64,000 bases of DNA. It comes from Pseudovibrio sp. Alg231-02 (GTDB lineage: Bacteria > Pseudomonadota > Alphaproteobacteria > Rhizobiales > Stappiaceae). The DNA is taken from positions 1,753 to 65,752 of the forward strand of contig NZ_FREX01000006.1 in the NCBI RefSeq assembly GCF_900143565.1, written 5' to 3'. The translations under genes were made by a program, and so were the position numbers. Below are positions 16,963 through 25,220 of this stretch, one piece after another; the stretch's first letter is position 1, and every line of letters begins with the position of its first letter. The notes beneath the pieces are model-generated. The model saw only the letters and a program-made list of their open reading frames with translations, did not search any database and had not been told where the DNA came from.

Positions 16963-17441
16963 ACTGGCGATCTGGGGCGCAAAGCCCCACCGCATACGAT
17001 TGCGGCTTGGAAGGACCCAAAAGCCGGGGTCGCGGATGCATGGTATGGGATTGTGCCGAGGATATTGCACGGCTTGACTGCGGCTGGAGGAGGAGGCCGC
17101 AGCGTTGCCGAGCATAGCGATAACCTGCCCGAACCAGCCTGTTTCTGTCGCGCCAGAAGTGCAGGGTCATTTGTTGGGGAGTGCGGGGCAAGGCAGCTGA
17201 ACCCAGCCCAACGCGGTTACGAGACGAAAGCAGGCGGGACTGGACGACACCGGCAAGCAAGGCGCCTCTTGTTTTTAAGCATGCACCGGCCACATTCAGC
17301 ATGCACCAAGATACACACGAGATTAGCGGTATGACACCTATAAGCCCTTGATTGTGCGTATGGGTATGGCTTTGTGCGGTACCGGGATAGGCGCGAGTAG
17401 GCCATGTGTAGGAGACACAAGCGACAAGAGGAGCAAGCGCC

Positions 17442-17645
17442 ATGCACGTGAACTACATCTACACCGAACACCCCCAATGGGGGACGGAAATCCTACGCTA
17501 CACAAACGAGGAAATGCGCGAGGTCTTCGGTGACAAGCTCACTGAGGAAATCTGGGCCGGCAAGATTATCCTGCACAAGGGCGGTGCCTACCTGGACATG
17601 CTGTCAGCCGTGCGCGAAAAGCTGGCAGCAGAAATCGAAGCCTAA
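17442..17645 (+). CDS. Small hypothetical protein, 67 aa
   Basis: A short acidic protein (MHVNYIYTEHPQWGTEILRY and onward) with a good ribosome site (AGAGGAG) before the ATG and sensible amino-acid composition. No family is recognised. It lies at the left part of the presumed integrated element, upstream of another small gene in the same direction, with about 100 bp between them. Confidence 0.55.
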   Translation: MHVNYIYTEHPQWGTEILRYTNEEMREVFGDKLTEEIWAGKIILHKGGAYLDMLSAVREKLAAEIEA

Positions 17646-17743
17646 ACCACACAAGACTGGGAAGAAGACTAGCCCCGCCACAAGTGCGGGGTAGGGATCG
17701 TGAAAGATGGGCAAAGTGCCTGTCCCTAACGGAGGAAGGGCTT

Positions 17744-17965
17744 ATGAGAACCAGTACAATCAGGATTGTAGTACAGCAGCTACCCAGAGCGGGGTTTGAC
17801 GAACACAGGTCTTATGAGGCGTGCGACCCAATCGCCTCCGAGCTAGACGACAAGGCCGCTGTTAAGGCCCGAGTAAATGCAGACAGCATGACCCTAACAG
17901 TAGAAGTGAACACCGACCAGCTCCTCGACGCAGCGACCACACTTCGAGAGCTTGGTCTGATTTGA
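17744..17965 (+). CDS. Small hypothetical protein, 73 aa
   Basis: The ATG at 17,744 is preceded by a strong GGAGGAAGG. A longer frame from 17,684 exists but lacks such a site. The product (MRTSTIRIVVQQLPRAGFDE...) is acidic, with a beta-rich start and a C-terminal helix (DQLLDAATTLRELGLI). No known family. It sits between the 67-aa gene and the protease gene, inside the presumed integrated element. Confidence 0.5.
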   Translation: MRTSTIRIVVQQLPRAGFDEHRSYEACDPIASELDDKAAVKARVNADSMTLTVEVNTDQLLDAATTLRELGLI

Positions 17966-18221
17966 ACCAACTGGTTGTCAGTGCATGGATTATAACCCCG
18001 CCTCAGCGCGGGGTTTGCTGGTTGGCAAGATTGGATTAGCCAGAAGATTCGTTTGTGGTAAAGGAGGCCAGTACACCCCTTCCCGGTCTATGGGTTTAGT
18101 TATTGTGAGCGCAGAAGTTCATCATTTTTTCACCACGAGTCATTGGGTGTGGGCTGCACTCCTCACATTATGAGCTTGTGCTCGTCTCTTGGATGTCAGT
18201 GTAAACACCAAGGAAATAGAG

Positions 18222-19169
18222 ATGATAATGCAAAGGCTTGAACTTGCACAAAGAATAATGAGTGACTTTATTAGAACCAAATCAGAAGCTGAGCTACCGG
18301 TCTCAATGTGTTTTGTAGATACCGGGGTGCAAGAGCTGGTTATTGGCTTGGATTTGAAGCGTAAGATGAAACATGAAGAGCTTATTGCTAGGGTTCAATG
18401 TTTGATTGGGAAAACACCAATACGGTTGGAGGCAGTTTCGCCTCAGAGGATGAGCCACAATAATCAACTTCAGGTTCGTCCGGTTCAAGGTGCTCTACAA
18501 ATGGAAGGTGCTGACCGAGGTATTGGAACGATTACTGCACCTTGTACAATTATTGAAGATTTTGGTTTTCTTGTTTCCGGACATGTTGCAAAGGAAGTCG
18601 ATCAGGCCATTTATCAGACTGGCTCTCCTGATGAGATCGGAACAGTAGCGTTCATATCAGACTACATGAATGGCTCGTGCGATGCTGCATGGGTTCTTGC
18701 CAATGAAGCGGGTAAAGAACTTTTCAGCCAAGGTATCATTTGGAGAAAAGGTGGGACAATTGACAACCCAAACTTCTTTGCAATTGATGAAGTATGGTCT
18801 TCCGAAAAATACGAGATCGGTCAAAACGTATTTATGGCAGGGTCAAATATTGAAGATGTAAAGGAAGGAGTAGTTTTGGGGAAAGACGCGACTGTGAGAT
18901 TTTCGGATGGTGGCACGCTTACCAACCAAGTGATCACTTCTTACTCGACAACTCCAGGTGATAGTGGAGCGCCGGTTTTCGTACCGCTTAGTTCAAGCCG
19001 GTCAAACAAGAAAGTCGCATTTCTTGGCATTAATGCCGGGATCACAGATCCTGATAACCCTCCTTTAGATCTAAAGAAAGGTAGCTATGGTGTATTTTCT
19101 CCCTGGGAAGCCATTCAGTATAATATAGGCATTACAGATGGTGATATCATTACTCCTTGGGAGGTATAG
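18222..19169 (+). CDS. Trypsin-like (chymotrypsin-fold) serine protease, 315 aa
   Basis: The C-terminal two thirds show a full S1-type triad in the right order: His in FLVSGHVAK (H121), Asp in GSCDAAWV (D154) and Ser in TPGDSGAPVF (S248, the GDSG motif). There is no signal peptide, so it is predicted to be cytoplasmic, unlike most bacterial S1 proteases. The N-terminal ~90 residues form a separate domain with the pattern ELVIGLDLKRKMKHEELIARVQ, perhaps a regulatory or partner-binding part. The ATG at 18,222 is favoured by AAGGAA at seven bases; a TTG at 18,189 would add 11 residues. It is flanked by small genes on the integrated element. A role in element or phage biology is possible but not shown. 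Confidence 0.7.
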   Translation: MIMQRLELAQRIMSDFIRTKSEAELPVSMCFVDTGVQELVIGLDLKRKMKHEELIARVQCLIGKTPIRLEAVSPQRMSHNNQLQVRPVQGALQMEGADRGIGTITAPCTIIEDFGFLVSGHVAKEVDQAIYQTGSPDEIGTVAFISDYMNGSCDAAWVLANEAGKELFSQGIIWRKGGTIDNPNFFAIDEVWSSEKYEIGQNVFMAGSNIEDVKEGVVLGKDATVRFSDGGTLTNQVITSYSTTPGDSGAPVFVPLSSSRSNKKVAFLGINAGITDPDNPPLDLKKGSYGVFSPWEAIQYNIGITDGDIITPWEV

Positions 19170-19255
19170 ATATACGTCTAAAAGCTTGAGAGGCACTGCG
19201 CCTCCCAAGCCAGAATATTCCATGAGAGGCAGGACCTCTCGGTATTCCATATTTT

Positions 19256-19519
19256 TTAGTCTTTTGAGACTTCCAGTGCGCAAGGATCAAGCAGTTCGGA
19301 GATCCTCTCGCTACTTGCCTGCGCATTTTCTATGTGATTGCGCACAGTATCAAACAGCGTCAGCAACGCTTCATATTCCTGGGTATGCTCCATGCGCTCG
19401 CTCATCACCACGCTCATGGAATAAACTAGATTTTTGAGGTGGTTGGTCGATAGTCGAAGCTGATCCACTTCATTGCGAAGGGACGTATGGGCACTACTCT
19501 TTTTACCAGTTTCAGTCAT
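19256..19519 (-). CDS. Hypothetical helical protein, 87 aa
   Basis: A short, largely alpha-helical, heptad-like protein (LRNEVDQLRLSTNHLKNLVYSMSVVMSERMEHTQEYEALLTLFDTVRNHIENA). AGGG precedes the tandem ATGATG start. It is convergent with the protease gene. No known family is recognised; the composition suggests a small coiled-coil or helical-bundle protein. Confidence 0.5.
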   Translation of the reverse strand: MTETGKKSSAHTSLRNEVDQLRLSTNHLKNLVYSMSVVMSERMEHTQEYEALLTLFDTVRNHIENAQASSERISELLDPCALEVSKD

Positions 19520-19885
19520 CATAAAGCCCTCTCTACTGGGGTGTTAAATGAACCACTCAGCAGAAGGCTTGTGACAACCCACTGGTGAGCGGGAGGTTCA
19601 CAACCTGGTAGAGTCAGGCGGGTTTATTCCCCCGCGAAGGGGTATTGTATTCACCGCCCTCCCGCCCATAAGCGAGAGTTTGCGTAAGGAGGGCTAACTC
19701 CAAACACAAATTGACCGCCGAAATAACGGCAGCGGTGACCGCTACTTGTGAGAGGTTTCGACGCCTCAAGATGACCATGCGATGATTGGCGCAAGGTGTC
19801 AATGCAAGGAAACCGAATTCCTCCACAAACCCATAGCATTAGCCGGTCATGAATGTAGAGGGTAGAAGTGCCGGTGACTTCACCT
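19520..19885. other. Gene-free stretch in the integrated element
   Basis: Two overlapping minus-strand frames (19,614-19,839) exist, but neither has a ribosome site or family resemblance. I see no other structure. Confidence 0.4.
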
Positions 19886-20266
19886 TCACCTGTTTATAGC
19901 GCGTTGTATGGTGAGAACTGCCGCCACAGCACGGCGATGAGCGGTAGAACGGGTCAGCCCGACTTGAATGCAGATGGGTCGCCAGCGGAAACCTTCTGCC
20001 CGCATCCAGAGTATTTTCCGGTCATCAGGCTCAGAGATGTATCGTAGCCAATCGATGGCTTCTTCCATGTGCTGAATGTCTTTGGCGCTGGGCACCGCCC
20101 GGATTTGGGTTTTGTTGTAGCCATACGCCTCATGAACATCATGGATGACTTGCGGCCAGATGTTGCCATCCCGCCGTGGTGTAGATCTTGGCGGATTTGG
20201 AAGCCGTCGTAATGTGCTGGCCGCAAGTTCAAGCCGGTCGACGATCTGGGTGGTGGTGAGCGCCAT
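19886..20266 (-). CDS. DUF6362-like protein with C-terminal helix-turn-helix, 126 aa
   Basis: The pattern of an N-terminal helix with AASTLRRLP, then WPQVIHDVHEAYGY, a central MEEAIDWLRYI, and a C-terminal helix-turn-helix (ILWMRAEGFRWRPICIQVGLTRSTAHRRAVAAVLTI) matches DUF6362, a family common in prophages and integrative elements of alphaproteobacteria. AGAGGA precedes the ATG. It is the last gene of a minus-strand run (HTH/excisionase, winged-helix protein, 164-aa protein, this gene). Probably a DNA-binding element protein; the function is unproven. Confidence 0.65.
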   Translation of the reverse strand: MALTTTQIVDRLELAASTLRRLPNPPRSTPRRDGNIWPQVIHDVHEAYGYNKTQIRAVPSAKDIQHMEEAIDWLRYISEPDDRKILWMRAEGFRWRPICIQVGLTRSTAHRRAVAAVLTIQRAINR

Positions 20267-20274
20267 ACGATCCT

Positions 20275-20769
20275 CTAGGTGGATGCTTTTGAGGTGACTT
20301 GCGCTTCCAATACGCTGTGCAGCACACGGATGTGGAAGTCCCGCGCTGCCATGATGAGCTCAGTAAGGGCAATCAGTTGGCCAGGTGTGGGAGCGATCGT
20401 TTTGGAACTGCGCCGCCAGGCCTGACAGGTAGCGAAGATCACATCGGTTGGATAGCTGCCCAGATCCTGGATCCAATCTTCAATCAGCTGTGTGATGGCC
20501 TCTGGTGAGAGCCGTTTTTGCGGATAGTGGTTGAGAAGCTGACCAACAGCCAGGCTCACTGGTTTTGACCCACCAGGTGCGTTGGCCTGTGTGAGTGTGC
20601 TGAGCAGTTGCTCCAGTTCCTCAATCTCTTGAGCCGTTCTTGGTGTTGGTCGTCGTTCTGGCCGGGAGACTATCAGCTGCTGTAACAGCCTCATCCCAGG
20701 CTCTCTGCCAAACATGGGAAATGGATTTTTTGCGTTTGGAGGGTTCATGGGATCGAACAGATTGCTCAT
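20275..20769 (-). CDS. Hypothetical element protein, 164 aa
   Basis: The ATG at 20,769 is preceded by AAGGAGA; an upstream ATG at 20,817 is not. The product has a Pro-rich N-terminus, a central Glu-rich helix (AQEIEELEQLLSTLTQ) and a C-terminal helical region (LSPEAITQLIEDWIQDLGSYPTDVIFATCQAWRRSS) of the kind seen in phage and plasmid replication-accessory proteins. No firm family. Its first 149 bases overlap the end of the upstream winged-helix gene in another frame, an unusually long overlap. Four codons separate it from the DUF6362 gene. Confidence 0.6.
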   Translation of the reverse strand: MSNLFDPMNPPNAKNPFPMFGREPGMRLLQQLIVSRPERRPTPRTAQEIEELEQLLSTLTQANAPGGSKPVSLAVGQLLNHYPQKRLSPEAITQLIEDWIQDLGSYPTDVIFATCQAWRRSSKTIAPTPGQLIALTELIMAARDFHIRVLHSVLEAQVTSKAST

Positions 20770-21301
20770 GGGATTTCTCCTTGGCTGGTCTTTGAGGTTT
20801 TGCCCGATGTTGCTCACAGGTCGGGTTTTGGGGGTAAGGGGGAAAAGGTTCTTTTGATGGTTCTAAATGACGGTTCAAGGGGGCACCACGTGCCGGTTGG
20901 TGCGGCACCACGTGCCGGTTGTTGGCAGGGCCTTCCGGCACACCATGCCGCTTGTGTGTTCTCGGTTTGGTCACCTCCAGATTTTCTAGCGCAGGATGGT
21001 CATTTTGATCGGGAATGGCCCTGCGCCCGTCAAAGCCAGTAAGGACGAAAATGTCGGACCTGCGAGAGCCATTGGCACGGCGACGTTGGTAGCGGGTGAT
21101 CAGACCCAGCGCTTCCAGATCATTCAGGCAATTGCGCAGCTTGCGCTCCGAGCAGCAGCAGGCCTCCTGTAGCGTGGCTTGCGAGGGCCAGCACAGACCG
21201 TACTCATCTGCAAAGTTGGCGATGGTGATGAGTATAAACTTCTCGATTGGATCGGTGATGTCGCTCCGCCCGTAGGCCCAGGTGATGGCTTGAACGCTCA
21301 T
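20621..21301 (-). CDS. Winged-helix replication-type protein, 226 aa
   Basis: Residues 1-100 form a winged helix (DPIEKFILITIANFADEYGLCWPSQATLQEACCCSERKLRNCLNDLEALGLITRYQRRR) like the HTH_36 domain of phage and plasmid replication initiators. The rest is a low-complexity tail rich in Pro, Lys, Arg and Ser. The ATG at 21,301 overlaps the upstream stop as ATGA. The tail overlaps the next gene by 149 bp in another frame. Either the overlap is real or the functional end is earlier; a frameshift product cannot be excluded. Confidence 0.65.
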   Translation of the reverse strand: MSVQAITWAYGRSDITDPIEKFILITIANFADEYGLCWPSQATLQEACCCSERKLRNCLNDLEALGLITRYQRRRANGSRRSDIFVLTGFDGRRAIPDQNDHPALENLEVTKPRTHKRHGVPEGPANNRHVVPHQPARGAPLNRHLEPSKEPFPPYPQNPTCEQHRAKPQRPAKEKSHEQSVRSHEPSKRKKSISHVWQRAWDEAVTAADSLPARTTTNTKNGSRD

Positions 21302-21546
21302 AGGTTTGAAATCCTGTTCTCTCGGATTTCCTTTTGCTTGAGCCATTCAATGACAGAGGTGCGGCGATAAAACACCCGGCGCCCAGTACGCACACACGGC
21401 GGACCAATGCGCATGGTCTGCCAACGGCCCAGCGTGTCGACACAAACGCCAAGCTCTTTGGCCAGCTCAGCGCGGGTCATCCAACCATCGAGGATGGCCT
21501 TAGGTTCTGTTTGTTCAAGTTCCAGGGTAGGGACGTTGTCTTCCAT
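21298..21546 (-). CDS. Excisionase/AlpA-like helix-turn-helix protein, 82 aa
   Basis: A MerR-like HTH_17 domain (WMTRAELAKELGVCVDTLGRWQTMRIGPPCVRTGRRVFYRRTSVIEWLKQKE) typical of AlpA and excisionase proteins. The ATG at 21,546 has GGAGGAG upstream; the longer frame from 21,642 is unsupported. It starts the minus-strand element gene run and lies 65 bp from an array of TAGGCGTT-type iterons (21,612-21,655), a plausible binding region. By family it would direct excision or repress element genes. Confidence 0.7.
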   Translation of the reverse strand: MEDNVPTLELEQTEPKAILDGWMTRAELAKELGVCVDTLGRWQTMRIGPPCVRTGRRVFYRRTSVIEWLKQKEIRENRISNL

Positions 21547-21611
21547 GTGCTCCTCCAAAGCAGAACCGCTCGGGTTCAAACAGTTTGCGGAAAAGCTAAG
21601 CATGGAAGGCC

Positions 21612-21655
21612 AATAGGCGCGTAGGCGTTGATGGGCGTTCATAGGCGTTCAAACG
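21612..21655. repeat. TAGGCGTT-type iterons upstream of the excisionase-like gene
   Basis: Four head-to-tail copies of a ~10-bp unit (TAGGCGCG, TAGGCGTTGA, TGGGCGTTCA, TAGGCGTTCA) end in the inverse AACGCC. A second array of the same unit occurs at 24,084-24,119 beside the integrase start. Paired arrays on both sides of the int/xis region suggest arm-type or excisionase binding sites. Confidence 0.55.
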
Positions 21656-22104
21656 CCTGGGCATTGCCTATTGAGGCGAAGCAGGTTTCTGAATAATGCA
21701 GCTCAACATGTGAAAAGAGGCACAAAACTCTTCTCGTTTAAATCATGAGGGTTTGGAATATCCTATAGATATCAATGGGTAGTTTTAGAGTTTCGGGTGC
21801 TGCCAAACCTTCCAGTATTTCAAAAGGTTGACGCATTGGTCAAATCAACTTTGTTGAAACAACACAATTGAGAGATTGGCCTGTTGTTAGCCGGTAAAGG
21901 TCTTAAGTTTTGCTGGAAATAGCCTGACCTAAACAGCAGGCTGAATGCGAACTACATGCGGTGATGTGTTCTTTGATGAGGCCCAATAGAAGCTGGATGC
22001 CACAAGGCAGTACTCAAACAGCAGATATTAGACGCAGGTGATTTGCCTCGCGCCTCAACTTTTCTTCTTCATGATGTCTGGGTTGCGAGAGGGGAGGGAA
22101 ACCA
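21656..22104. other. Gene-free stretch between divergent element genes
   Basis: AT-moderate DNA between the excisionase-like gene and the 201-aa gene. No open frame has a ribosome site or recognisable product. It probably contains the two divergent promoters. Confidence 0.4.
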
Positions 22105-22710
22105 ATGACACTGCCATCAAAAGAGTATTTCACTTTAATTGAAGCCGGCGCGCGATGGGGAACTCCATTAGGCACCCTTGCAGGTTGGGCAGAAGTTGGC
22201 CGGTTTCGCATTGTCACCAGTACGCCGCATATCGCTTGCGGTGATCGGCGCGTTTTTGGCATGGTGGAGCTGTTTGGATCAGACCTGTTCAAGATGCTGA
22301 GCACGACAGGAAAGCGCTCCCGTTGTTGTTTGGTCCAGCGTGTGATCCCGTTTCATCAGGATTGTACTGAGCTGCTTTATGTGACCAAGCCAAAACAAGG
22401 CTTGAGGGTCCAGCCCGATGAGCTCTGGATTCCGGCGATTGATCTTTATCGCTTTGAAGAGAAATACGGCCTTGCCCAGCGTGCTAGCAAGGGGGGACGT
22501 GAGCCGAAGTATGATTGGGAAGGAATATGGGCGCCGCTTTGCGCGCATATCTTTGCTGAAGGCGTTCTCAAATCCATGCAGGACCTCGCAAATGAAGTGC
22601 AGGCCTGGTTTATTGAGGCGTCTCCAACGGGAGAGGCACCTGATATGAGTACCATCCGCCGCCGTATTCGCCCCATTTGGGAGGCACTGAAGAAGGAGCA
22701 GGAGAATTAG
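22105..22710 (+). CDS. Hypothetical element protein, 201 aa
   Basis: GGGAGGG precedes the ATG. The N-terminus (FTLIEAGARWGTPLGTLAGWAEVGRFRI) looks like a helix-turn-helix adaptor; the C-terminus (SMQDLANEVQAWFIEASPTGEAPDMSTIRRRIRPIWEALKKEQEN) resembles the tail of small proteins often placed beside integrases. It is convergent with the integrase and overlaps its last ~100 bases on the opposite strand. Function unknown; probable DNA-binding role in the element. Confidence 0.6.
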   Translation: MTLPSKEYFTLIEAGARWGTPLGTLAGWAEVGRFRIVTSTPHIACGDRRVFGMVELFGSDLFKMLSTTGKRSRCCLVQRVIPFHQDCTELLYVTKPKQGLRVQPDELWIPAIDLYRFEEKYGLAQRASKGGREPKYDWEGIWAPLCAHIFAEGVLKSMQDLANEVQAWFIEASPTGEAPDMSTIRRRIRPIWEALKKEQEN

Positions 22711-23968
22711 AGGGAGGTGCTGGTATGTTTGTGCGAGGGCTGGTGGTAACCTGCTGTGCCTGTTGGGATGGTTTTTGTCTTACGTATTCGGCCACCGCAT
22801 TAACGCTTTCACGTAATGGAGATTCCATCAGATGGGCGTAGCGCTGGGTTGTGCCCATTTGGGTGTGACCCAAGAGCCTGCCGATTACTTCCAGTGAGGC
22901 ACCACCAGAGACGAGCAGAGATGCAAACGTATGGCGTAGGTCATGAATGCGCACATCGCTGATCTCTGTTTGCTTTAAGATGCCCTGCCAATACCGACGC
23001 ATTTCATGAACGGGCTTGCCAGTCCCATCTCCCGGAAACAGCCAGGGGCAGTCCTCTGGTACAGTTGTTAACCGCCGTCTCACTAGGTCAGCCACTTCTG
23101 CGGAAATAGGCAGGCGATGGGTGCGCTTCTGTTTGGTAGTTGTGGCCCGCTTAAACCACGTGAGCAGTTCAAGATTGAAGTGTTCAAAGCGAGCATGGCG
23201 AACTTCTCCAAGGCGGGCGCCAGTTAGCAAGCACAGGCGGATTACATCTGCTCCGCGCTTGTCTTCACTGTTTTCTAGCGCTTCTGAGAGACGGTTGATC
23301 TCGTCAAAGGACAGAAACCGCTCACGGGCATTTTCAGGGCGTTTGTGAAATCCTTGAGCGGGGTTATCAGAGCGCATCTTCCATTGAACTGACAGATTAA
23401 ACATCTTGCGCAGGATCTCACCAAGCCGATTGGCGCGGATTGGTGTCGGGCAAGGGGCAGATCTGCGCAGTAGTTTCTTGGCAGGACGATGGCGTCCAGC
23501 AGCCATCTCACGCAAGAGCCTGTTGACGTCTGCTGGAGAAATCTCGCGCACCAACCGATTGCGCCACTGCGGCAGTACCAGTTTGGTCAGCATGGAAATC
23601 TGGTCAGAGCGGTTACGGGCGGCAAGCTTGGGCAGATGCTCGTCGATGTAGCGCTCAACCAAATCGCTTATGCGGGGCACAACACGTTCTGCTTCGCGGT
23701 TGCCCAGCGGGTCGCACTCCATCTCAATCTCACGGCGGATAGTTTTGGCGCGTTCGCGGGCTGCTACCACGCTCCAAGCGGGCCACATGCCAATGGTGTA
23801 ACGGCGCTGGCGGCCATTGACACGGTAGGAAAGATTGAACGCTTTGGAACCAGATTTATAGATTACCAGCGCAAAACCCAGGACCTCAGTGTCAAACAAT
23901 TGATATTGGCGCACGGTGGGTTTTGCAGCGCGTGCTATCTTTTCTGTAAGGCGTTGACGACTAGGCAC
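22610..23968 (-). CDS. Tyrosine recombinase / integrase, 452 aa
   Basis: An N-terminal DUF4102-like arm-binding part (FDTEVLGFALVIYKSGSKAFNLSYRVNGRQRRYTIG), a SAM-like core and a C-terminal catalytic domain with all key residues: R252 (TGARLGEVR), a Lys in TTKQKRTHR, H342-x2-R345 (HDLRHTF), H368 (LGHTQMG) and nucleophile Y377 (TTQRYAH). About 60 extra Pro- and Ser-rich residues follow and overlap the convergent gene. It catalyses site-specific integration and excision. Iterons lie 115-150 bp upstream of its start. Its attachment site is not visible near the gene; the tRNA-fMet half at 31,407 is a candidate. Confidence 0.9.
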   Translation of the reverse strand: MPSRQRLTEKIARAAKPTVRQYQLFDTEVLGFALVIYKSGSKAFNLSYRVNGRQRRYTIGMWPAWSVVAARERAKTIRREIEMECDPLGNREAERVVPRISDLVERYIDEHLPKLAARNRSDQISMLTKLVLPQWRNRLVREISPADVNRLLREMAAGRHRPAKKLLRRSAPCPTPIRANRLGEILRKMFNLSVQWKMRSDNPAQGFHKRPENARERFLSFDEINRLSEALENSEDKRGADVIRLCLLTGARLGEVRHARFEHFNLELLTWFKRATTTKQKRTHRLPISAEVADLVRRRLTTVPEDCPWLFPGDGTGKPVHEMRRYWQGILKQTEISDVRIHDLRHTFASLLVSGGASLEVIGRLLGHTQMGTTQRYAHLMESPLRESVNAVAEYVRQKPSQQAQQVTTSPRTNIPAPPSNSPAPSSVPPKWGEYGGGWYSYQVPLPLETPQ

Positions 23969-24083
23969 AATTCACTCCCCCTCACATAACATCCAAGTAA
24001 TGCGTAGTGTGCCAGCTCTTGCAAGATCGAAGTCTCCTGGTACAGCACATGTACTCGCGGGGAAGCGTAAAGGCAGCTGCCTC

Positions 24084-24119
24084 TAGGCGTATAGGCGTTC
24101 ATGGGTGTTAATAGGTGTT
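24084..24119. repeat. TAGGCGTT-type iterons upstream of the integrase
   Basis: Copies TAGGCGTA, TAGGCGTTCA, TGGGTGTTAA and TAGGTGTTGG in tandem at ~10-bp spacing, the same unit as the array at 21,612-21,655. They sit in the divergent region between the integrase and the five-gene ThiF operon. Confidence 0.5.
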
Positions 24120-24260
24120 GGAAGGAAAAAGTGCTAATGAAAAGAACAATCGAAGTAGCGTTAAATCATGCATGCTTTGGCAAACAGGTACTTTGTTTAA
24201 ATTTCTGTTTTCACAAAGTTAACTAGTAGATAGGAATATGTAATTTTAGTTGTATTTCAG

Positions 24261-25220
24261 GTGATCAAATTGCGTCTAAAATGGCTTCGATTGCTGGCAC
24301 AAAAGCACATTGACCTTGAGATAAGTAACTCACCGAAGCTAAGGACGCGTATTGTCGAACGACCTGGTTTATGGATGACCTCCGCAGAGCTTGGGTTGTT
24401 GCGGAATGATCTTCGCTCGATCGCAGCCAAGACGTTGGCTGCTAAAGACCTTAATTATGGTGTCTTCTCTGCAGACTTGAGTGTTTTTGAACATTTGGTC
24501 ATAACGGTTGTCTACCGAATAGAAGACCATCGGCCCATTGCCTTTAACGCCTTAAGGCTAATGCCCTGCGATTTAGGAGCTGAGAAGCATGAGGTCCTGC
24601 ATCTTGGATTGGTTATGGTCGACCCCGACGAGCGCAGCCACGGACTATCATGGGTGCTTTATGGGCTAACTTGCTTTCTTCTATTTTTGCGAAACCAGTT
24701 CCGTCCCCTATGGGTTTCAAATGTCACACAGGTACCAGCCGTTGTTGGTATGGTGTCTACAACGTTTTCAAAGGTCTATCCAAATCCTGCACGAAAGACC
24801 CGTCAAAGCCTGAAGCATCTTTTACTGGGCAGGGCAGTCATGAAACACTATCGCTATGCTTTTGGTGTTGATAATGAAGCAGGCTTTGATGAAATGCGGT
24901 CTGTGATTACCGACGCCTATAAAGGTGGGTCAGATAATCTCAAAAAGAGATTTGAAGAGGCTGCACCTCATCGTGATCCTATATTCAATGTCTACTGCCA
25001 GACGACACTGGACTATGAGCGCGGCGATGATGTCCTGCAGTTGGGCAAGATTGATCTGGCTGCAGCTCAGAGCTATCTCCGGCATCAGGTTCCACGTAAG
25101 TCTTTGCGCTCTCTGCTTACGGCAGTTGGTTTTATCTTGTTACAACGGCTTTTTTTGCCTGTGTTTCACTGGTTTGATACTGCGCGTAGCTGGAAGACAT
25201 TAAGGCCTTTTGAGAGATGA
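24261..25220 (+). CDS. GNAT-like protein, first gene of ThiF/nitroreductase operon, 319 aa
   Basis: A central segment (HLGLVMVDPDERSHGLSWVLYGLTCFLLFL, residues ~115-145) resembles the acetyl-CoA binding strand-loop-helix of GNAT acyltransferases, with a weak V-x-P-x2-R-x2-G pattern. The C-terminus has a hydrophobic stretch (LLTAVGFILLQRLFLPVFHWF) that may touch the membrane. The start is GTG with no clear ribosome site. The end overlaps the ThiF gene by 4 bp (ATGA). I do not recognise a named family. The role is inferred from the operon: an acyl transfer step working with the adenylating enzyme downstream. Confidence 0.6.
   Translation: MIKLRLKWLRLLAQKHIDLEISNSPKLRTRIVERPGLWMTSAELGLLRNDLRSIAAKTLAAKDLNYGVFSADLSVFEHLVITVVYRIEDHRPIAFNALRLMPCDLGAEKHEVLHLGLVMVDPDERSHGLSWVLYGLTCFLLFLRNQFRPLWVSNVTQVPAVVGMVSTTFSKVYPNPARKTRQSLKHLLLGRAVMKHYRYAFGVDNEAGFDEMRSVITDAYKGGSDNLKKRFEEAAPHRDPIFNVYCQTTLDYERGDDVLQLGKIDLAAAQSYLRHQVPRKSLRSLLTAVGFILLQRLFLPVFHWFDTARSWKTLRPFER

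Larger units (their letters stand above)
15952..17441. other. 1.5-kb stretch without a convincing gene
   Basis: From 15,952 to 16,460 the sequence looks like decayed intergenic DNA, including TCAACCGATCT near 16,196 and a GCGAAGGTC-type element near 16,331. A possible ABC-ATPase tail lies at 16,464-16,581. A cluster of GTGCGAAC-type repeats spans 16,609-16,962. The GC-rich segment 16,970-17,440 has overlapping open frames on both strands, none with a recognisable protein, and may be the end of the integrated element. Confidence 0.5.

Noticed and set aside
16600-16970. A CRISPR array
   Set aside because: The repeat blocks are imperfect, of mixed orientation, about 150 bp apart and only three in number; no cas gene is present.
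16906-17477. Overlapping reading frames on both strands of a GC-rich stretch
   Set aside because: No frame has a ribosome site or recognisable protein; open frames are expected in GC-rich DNA. The 67-aa gene at 17,442 is the first that is supported.
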